A stretch of DNA of 26,171 nucleotides, taken from contig NZ_JBEZFP010000129.1 in the NCBI RefSeq assembly GCF_040649515.1, positions 1 through 26,171 on the forward strand. The letters run 5' to 3'. This DNA comes from Yinghuangia elevatio (GTDB lineage Bacteria; Actinomycetota; Actinomycetes; Streptomycetales; Streptomycetaceae). A program made the position numbers and the translations under genes. The notes beneath the pieces were generated by a model. It saw nothing but the letters and a program-made list of their open reading frames with translations. It had not been told where the DNA came from and ran no database searches. Shown piece after piece: positions 23,085 through 26,171 of the stretch (position 1 is its first letter; each line of letters starts with the position of its first letter).

Positions 23085-24503
23085 GTGACGAACGAGCAGG
23101 AGACCACCCGTCTGTGGGGCGGCCGGTTCTCCGACGGCCCGAGCGAGGCGCTGACGAAGCTGTCGGCATCGGTGCATTTCGACTGGCGGCTCGCGCCGTA
23201 CGACATCGCCGGTTCACGCGCGCACGCCCGTGTCCTGCACAAGGCCGGGCTGCTGGCCGACGACGAGCTCGCCCGCATGCTGGAGGGCCTGGACCGGCTG
23301 GAGGCGGACGTCGCCGCCGGCACGTTCACCGCGACCGTGGCGGACGAGGACGTGCACACCGCGCTGGAGCGCGGCCTGCTCGAACGCCTCGGCCCCGACC
23401 TCGGCGGCAAGCTGCGCGCGGGGCGCTCGCGCAACGACCAGATCGCCACGCTGGGCCGGATGTACCTGCGCGACCACGGGCGCGCGATCGGGTCGCTGCT
23501 CGCCGACCTCCAGGAGGCCCTGGTCGGCCAGGCCGAGGCCAATCTCGACGTCGCGATGCCGGGCCGCACCCATCTCCAGCACGCGCAGCCGGTGCTGCTC
23601 GCCCACCATCTGCTCGCGCACGTCCAGGCGTTCGCACGGGACGCGGACCGGCTGCGGGACTGGGACCGCCGGGCGGATGTATCGGCGTACGGCTCGGGCG
23701 CGCTCGCCGGCTCGTCACTCGGCCTCGACCCGGAGTCGGTGGCCCGCGACCTGGGCTTCAGCGCCTCGGCGGGGAACTCCATCGACGGCACCGCGAGCCG
23801 CGACTTCGCGGCGGAGTTCGCGTTCGTCACCGCGATGCTCGGCGTCAACCTGTCGCGGTTGGCGGAGGAGATCATCATCTGGAACACGAAGGAGTTCTCC
23901 TTCGTCGACCTGCACGACGCGTACTCCACCGGCTCGTCGATCATGCCGCAGAAGAAGAATCCGGACATCGCCGAGCTGGCGCGCGGCAAGTCCGGGCGCC
24001 TGATCGGCAATCTGACCGGGCTCATGGCCACCCTCAAGGCCCTCCCGCTCGCGTACAACCGCGATCTGCAGGAGGACAAGGAGCCGGTGTTCGACAGCAT
24101 CGACACGCTCGAGGTGCTGCTGCCGGCGTTCACCGGGATGGTCGCGACGCTGCGGTTCCGCCGCGAGCGCATGGAGGAGCTGGCGCCGGCCGGGTTCTCG
24201 CTCGCGACCGACATCGCGGAGTGGCTGGTCAAGCAGGGCACGCCGTTCCGCATCGCGCACGAGGTGGCGGGTGCCTGCGTCAAGTACTGCGAGCCGCGCG
24301 GCCTCGAACTGTGGGACCTCACGGATGCGCAACTGGCCGAGATCTCGCCCGAGTTGACGCCGGAGGTGCGCGGCGTGCTGACCGTCCTCGGCTCGATCCG
24401 CTCGCGGGACGGGCGCGGTGGTACGGCACCGGTCCGCGTCGCCGAGCAACTGGCCGAGCTGCGCGACGACTTGAAGGTCCAGCGGGAGTGGGCGCAGGGC
24501 TGA
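23085..24503 (+). CDS. argH: Argininosuccinate lyase
   Basis: Cleaves argininosuccinate to arginine and fumarate, the last step of the pathway. The 472-residue protein of the fumarase/aspartase superfamily starts (GTG) TNEQETTRLWGGRFSDGPS and shows AGRSRNDQIAT (112-122), GRTHLQHAQP (160-169) with the conserved His, and the superfamily signature GSSIMPQKKNPD (283-294) with the catalytic Ser loop. AGGA lies only three or four bases before the GTG, with GGAG further upstream. Its NEQET N-terminal residues are also found at the start of argR. It ends the cluster before a strong convergent terminator. Confidence 0.97.
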   Translation: MTNEQETTRLWGGRFSDGPSEALTKLSASVHFDWRLAPYDIAGSRAHARVLHKAGLLADDELARMLEGLDRLEADVAAGTFTATVADEDVHTALERGLLERLGPDLGGKLRAGRSRNDQIATLGRMYLRDHGRAIGSLLADLQEALVGQAEANLDVAMPGRTHLQHAQPVLLAHHLLAHVQAFARDADRLRDWDRRADVSAYGSGALAGSSLGLDPESVARDLGFSASAGNSIDGTASRDFAAEFAFVTAMLGVNLSRLAEEIIIWNTKEFSFVDLHDAYSTGSSIMPQKKNPDIAELARGKSGRLIGNLTGLMATLKALPLAYNRDLQEDKEPVFDSIDTLEVLLPAFTGMVATLRFRRERMEELAPAGFSLATDIAEWLVKQGTPFRIAHEVAGACVKYCEPRGLELWDLTDAQLAEISPELTPEVRGVLTVLGSIRSRDGRGGTAPVRVAEQLAELRDDLKVQREWAQG

Positions 24504-24519
24504 CCCGGCGCAGTACGGC

Positions 24520-24563
24520 ATCGGGCCCGGCCGCCACGCCGCAAGGCGCGGGCCGGGCCCGAT
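24520..24563. terminator. Bidirectional terminator after argH
   Basis: ATCGGGCCCGGCC (24520-24532) pairs perfectly with GGCCGGGCCCGAT (24551-24563), 13 base pairs. An inner CGCC/GGCG stem (24537-24548) closes a GCAA tetraloop. It lies 17 bases after argH and 15 bases after the end of the convergent receptor-like gene, serving both. Confidence 0.8.
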
Positions 24564-24578
24564 CGGGCATCCGGGGGA

Positions 24579-26171
24579 TCAGCCGCCGGTGAGGCTGCGG
24601 ATGCTGCCGGCGTAGGTGATCTTCGAGGCTTTGACCTCGTAGCCGTAGATCGCGCCGGAGCCGGCGAACTCCCCGGTGGCGCGGTCGAATGCGTACTCCT
24701 TGACCGGGCTCTGGTAGCGGATGGCGCGGATGGCGCCCTTCATCGCCGCGCGGGTGGGCTTCTGGCCGCCGAGCGACTTGATCGCCGCGACGACGAGGTT
24801 GACGACGTCGAACGCCTCGGCGCAGTAGGTGCCCGGTTTGTCGGAGAACTTCGCCTGGTACGCGGCCGCGAAGTCCCGCAGTGCGGGCTCGGCGTTGGCG
24901 TCCACCGCGGGGACGGTCAGGAACCAGCCCTCGGACGCCGCGCCGGCGAGTTTGACGAAGTTGTCGTCGGCGACGCCGTCCGGCCCGACGCGCGCTCCCT
25001 TGTAGCCGGCTTCGGTGAGGTCCATCGCGAACGGCGCCGCGTCCTGGTAGTAGCCGGCGTAGACCACGGCGGCGACATTGGAGTTCTTCGCCTCCAGCGC
25101 GGCGGCGACGGAGTCCGGTGTGTCGCGCGCGATGCTCCGGGGTGTGACGGTGGCGGCGTTGCCCACACCCTTGCGGACGGCCTCGGCGAGACCGGTCGCG
25201 TACTCGGACTTGTCGTCGACCACCAGGACCGAGGCGGCCTTGACCTTCTTGACCAGGTAGTTCGCGATCTCGGTGCCCTGGTTGTAGTCGTGCGGGGTGG
25301 CGCGGTTGAAGAAGGAGTACCCCATCTGGGTGAGGGACGGGTTGGTCGCGGACGGGGAGACGCAGGCCAGACCGGCGTCTTCGTAGAGGTTGGCGGCCGC
25401 GCGGGTGGGTCCGGAGAATACCGGTCCGACGACCGCGATCACCTCCGCGTCGATCAACTTCCGGGCGGCGGCGGGGGAGTTGGCCTCTTTGGCCTGGTCG
25501 TCCGCGCTCACCAGTTCGACGGTGAACGCCAGGTCGCCCCGCTGGTTGGCCTGCTCGACGGCCAGCGTCACGCCGTTTTGCACGTTGATGCCCAGCGCCG
25601 AGTTCTCGCCGGAGAGTCCGGCTTGCAGGCCGATCTTGTACACCGGCTTGGGTGCGTTCGGCGAGGAAGTGCTGCCGCCTTGCGCGGGTTTGGTGGGGTC
25701 GCCCGTGGCGCCGGGGCCATCGCCCACGCTCTCGGCGCCGTCGCCGCCCCCGTCCGACCTGGTCAGCAGCCAGGCGGCGATGCCGCCGACGGCGGCCACC
25801 GATGCCGCGGCGCCGCCTATCAGCAGGGCGCGGCGCTTGGGGTCGGCCGAGCTGTCGCGCCCGCTCGAACCGGAGCCCGCCGGGCCGACGAGGTGTGCCC
25901 CGGGCGGGGGCATGGCGCCGTACGGCGTGGGCGGTGGGCCGTACGCGGGCCCGGGCGACGGGAACGCCCCCGCAGGAGTCGGCTGTTCGTGCAGGTTCGG
26001 TGCCTGCGGGGGCGGATAGGCCAGGCCGGACGGGGCCAGGAAGGGCTGTCCCTGCGCGGGCGGCCGCGGGTGCGGGTGTCCGGACTGCGGCGCCCCGGAC
26101 AGCGGCGCCCCGGACTGCGGCGCCCCGGACTGCGGCGCCCCGGACTGCGGCGCCCCGGACTGCGGCGCCCC
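24579..26171 (-). CDS. Membrane-anchored amino-acid-binding receptor, probable Ser/Thr kinase fusion (3' part)
   Basis: The frame stays open from the stop at 24579 to the window edge, 530 visible residues, so the N-terminus is missing. Visible residues 1-110 are a Pro/Gly/Ala/Gln-rich linker starting with six GAPQS-type repeats. A basic PKRR precedes one transmembrane helix (about 115-136, ALLIGGAAASVAAVGGIAAW), then a Gly/Asp/Thr-rich stalk, and from about 177 to 530 a type I periplasmic-binding domain of the branched-chain amino-acid receptor family (KIGLQAGLSGENSALGINVQ, VIAVVGPVFSGPTRAAANLY, SPSATNPSLT, RATPHDYNQGTEIANYL). No lipobox is present. Positive-inside topology puts the Pro-rich part in the cytoplasm. 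Known actinobacterial proteins fuse a PknB-type kinase to such an ectodomain; that is the expected missing part, but it is inferred. An internal Met at 25913 is an unlikely start, with no obvious Shine-Dalgarno. Confidence 0.85.
   Translation of the reverse strand, partial: GAPQSGAPQSGAPQSGAPQSGAPLSGAPQSGHPHPRPPAQGQPFLAPSGLAYPPPQAPNLHEQPTPAGAFPSPGPAYGPPPTPYGAMPPPGAHLVGPAGSGSSGRDSSADPKRRALLIGGAAASVAAVGGIAAWLLTRSDGGGDGAESVGDGPGATGDPTKPAQGGSTSSPNAPKPVYKIGLQAGLSGENSALGINVQNGVTLAVEQANQRGDLAFTVELVSADDQAKEANSPAAARKLIDAEVIAVVGPVFSGPTRAAANLYEDAGLACVSPSATNPSLTQMGYSFFNRATPHDYNQGTEIANYLVKKVKAASVLVVDDKSEYATGLAEAVRKGVGNAATVTPRSIARDTPDSVAAALEAKNSNVAAVVYAGYYQDAAPFAMDLTEAGYKGARVGPDGVADDNFVKLAGAASEGWFLTVPAVDANAEPALRDFAAAYQAKFSDKPGTYCAEAFDVVNLVVAAIKSLGGQKPTRAAMKGAIRAIRYQSPVKEYAFDRATGEFAGSGAIYGYEVKASKITYAGSIRSLTGG
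26082..26171. repeat. Six tandem 15-base repeats encoding GAPQS
   Basis: Six contiguous 15-base units, written on the plus strand GGACTGCGGCGCCCC, run from 26082 to the window edge. The second unit (26097-26111) has A for T, changing Gln to Leu (GAPLS). On the minus strand they encode the pentapeptide GAPQS within the proline-rich linker. The array may continue outside the window. The unit length keeps the reading frame, so copy-number change would only alter linker length. Confidence 0.95.

Overview
The window reads as chromosomal DNA of a high-GC actinomycete, most likely a Streptomyces-like member of the Streptomycetales. The evidence is very high third-position GC, frequent GTG starts, GNAT-free housekeeping gene order infC-rpmI-rplT-rRNA methyltransferase-PAS kinase-pheS-pheT preceded by a divergent DUF1844 gene, a monomeric NADP isocitrate dehydrogenase, and an argCJBDRGH cluster. 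No insertion sequence, tRNA, rRNA or CRISPR array was seen, so this looks like core chromosome with a few accessory genes.

Layout. (1) 1-124: the 5' end of a DUF1844 gene on the minus strand. (2) 125-2121: a translation operon. A long structured leader with a hairpin-plus-T-run attenuator precedes infC, which starts at a rare AUC codon; rpmI and rplT follow, with a strong hairpin between infC and rpmI and a terminator after rplT. (3) 2196-8179: a TrmH/SpoU-type RNA methyltransferase, a soluble PAS histidine kinase without a partner regulator, and pheS-pheT overlapping by one base. (4) 8271-12956, minus strand: two tandem paralogous GT-C membrane proteins resembling terminal arabinofuranosyltransferases (AftB-like), the second translationally coupled to an SDR oxidoreductase. 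(5) 13290-15509: icd, divergent from the membrane genes. (6) 15612-16352, minus: a two-domain VOC protein. (7) 16482-24503: the arginine genes argC-argJ-argB-argD-argR and argG-argH. A promoter whose -35 and -10 elements coincide with ARG-box-like half sites precedes argC; a hairpin and an unusual GAAGACCCG repeat tract separate argR from argG. argF is absent. (8) 24579-26171, minus: the 3' part of a membrane-anchored protein with a type I periplasmic-binding (branched-chain amino-acid binding) ectodomain and a proline-rich cytoplasmic linker containing a GAPQS pentapeptide repeat. Its N-terminus lies outside the window and is probably a Ser/Thr kinase.

How they work together. The first third supplies ribosome assembly, initiation and Phe-tRNA charging. 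The arg genes make arginine from glutamate by the cyclic acetyl pathway, apart from the ornithine carbamoyltransferase step, with their own repressor encoded inside the cluster. The GT-C/SDR group probably modifies a cell-envelope glycan. The most unusual items are the ligand-binding receptor-like protein at the right edge, the tandem GT-C pair coupled to an SDR, the infC leader with its AUC start, and the repeat tract before argG.
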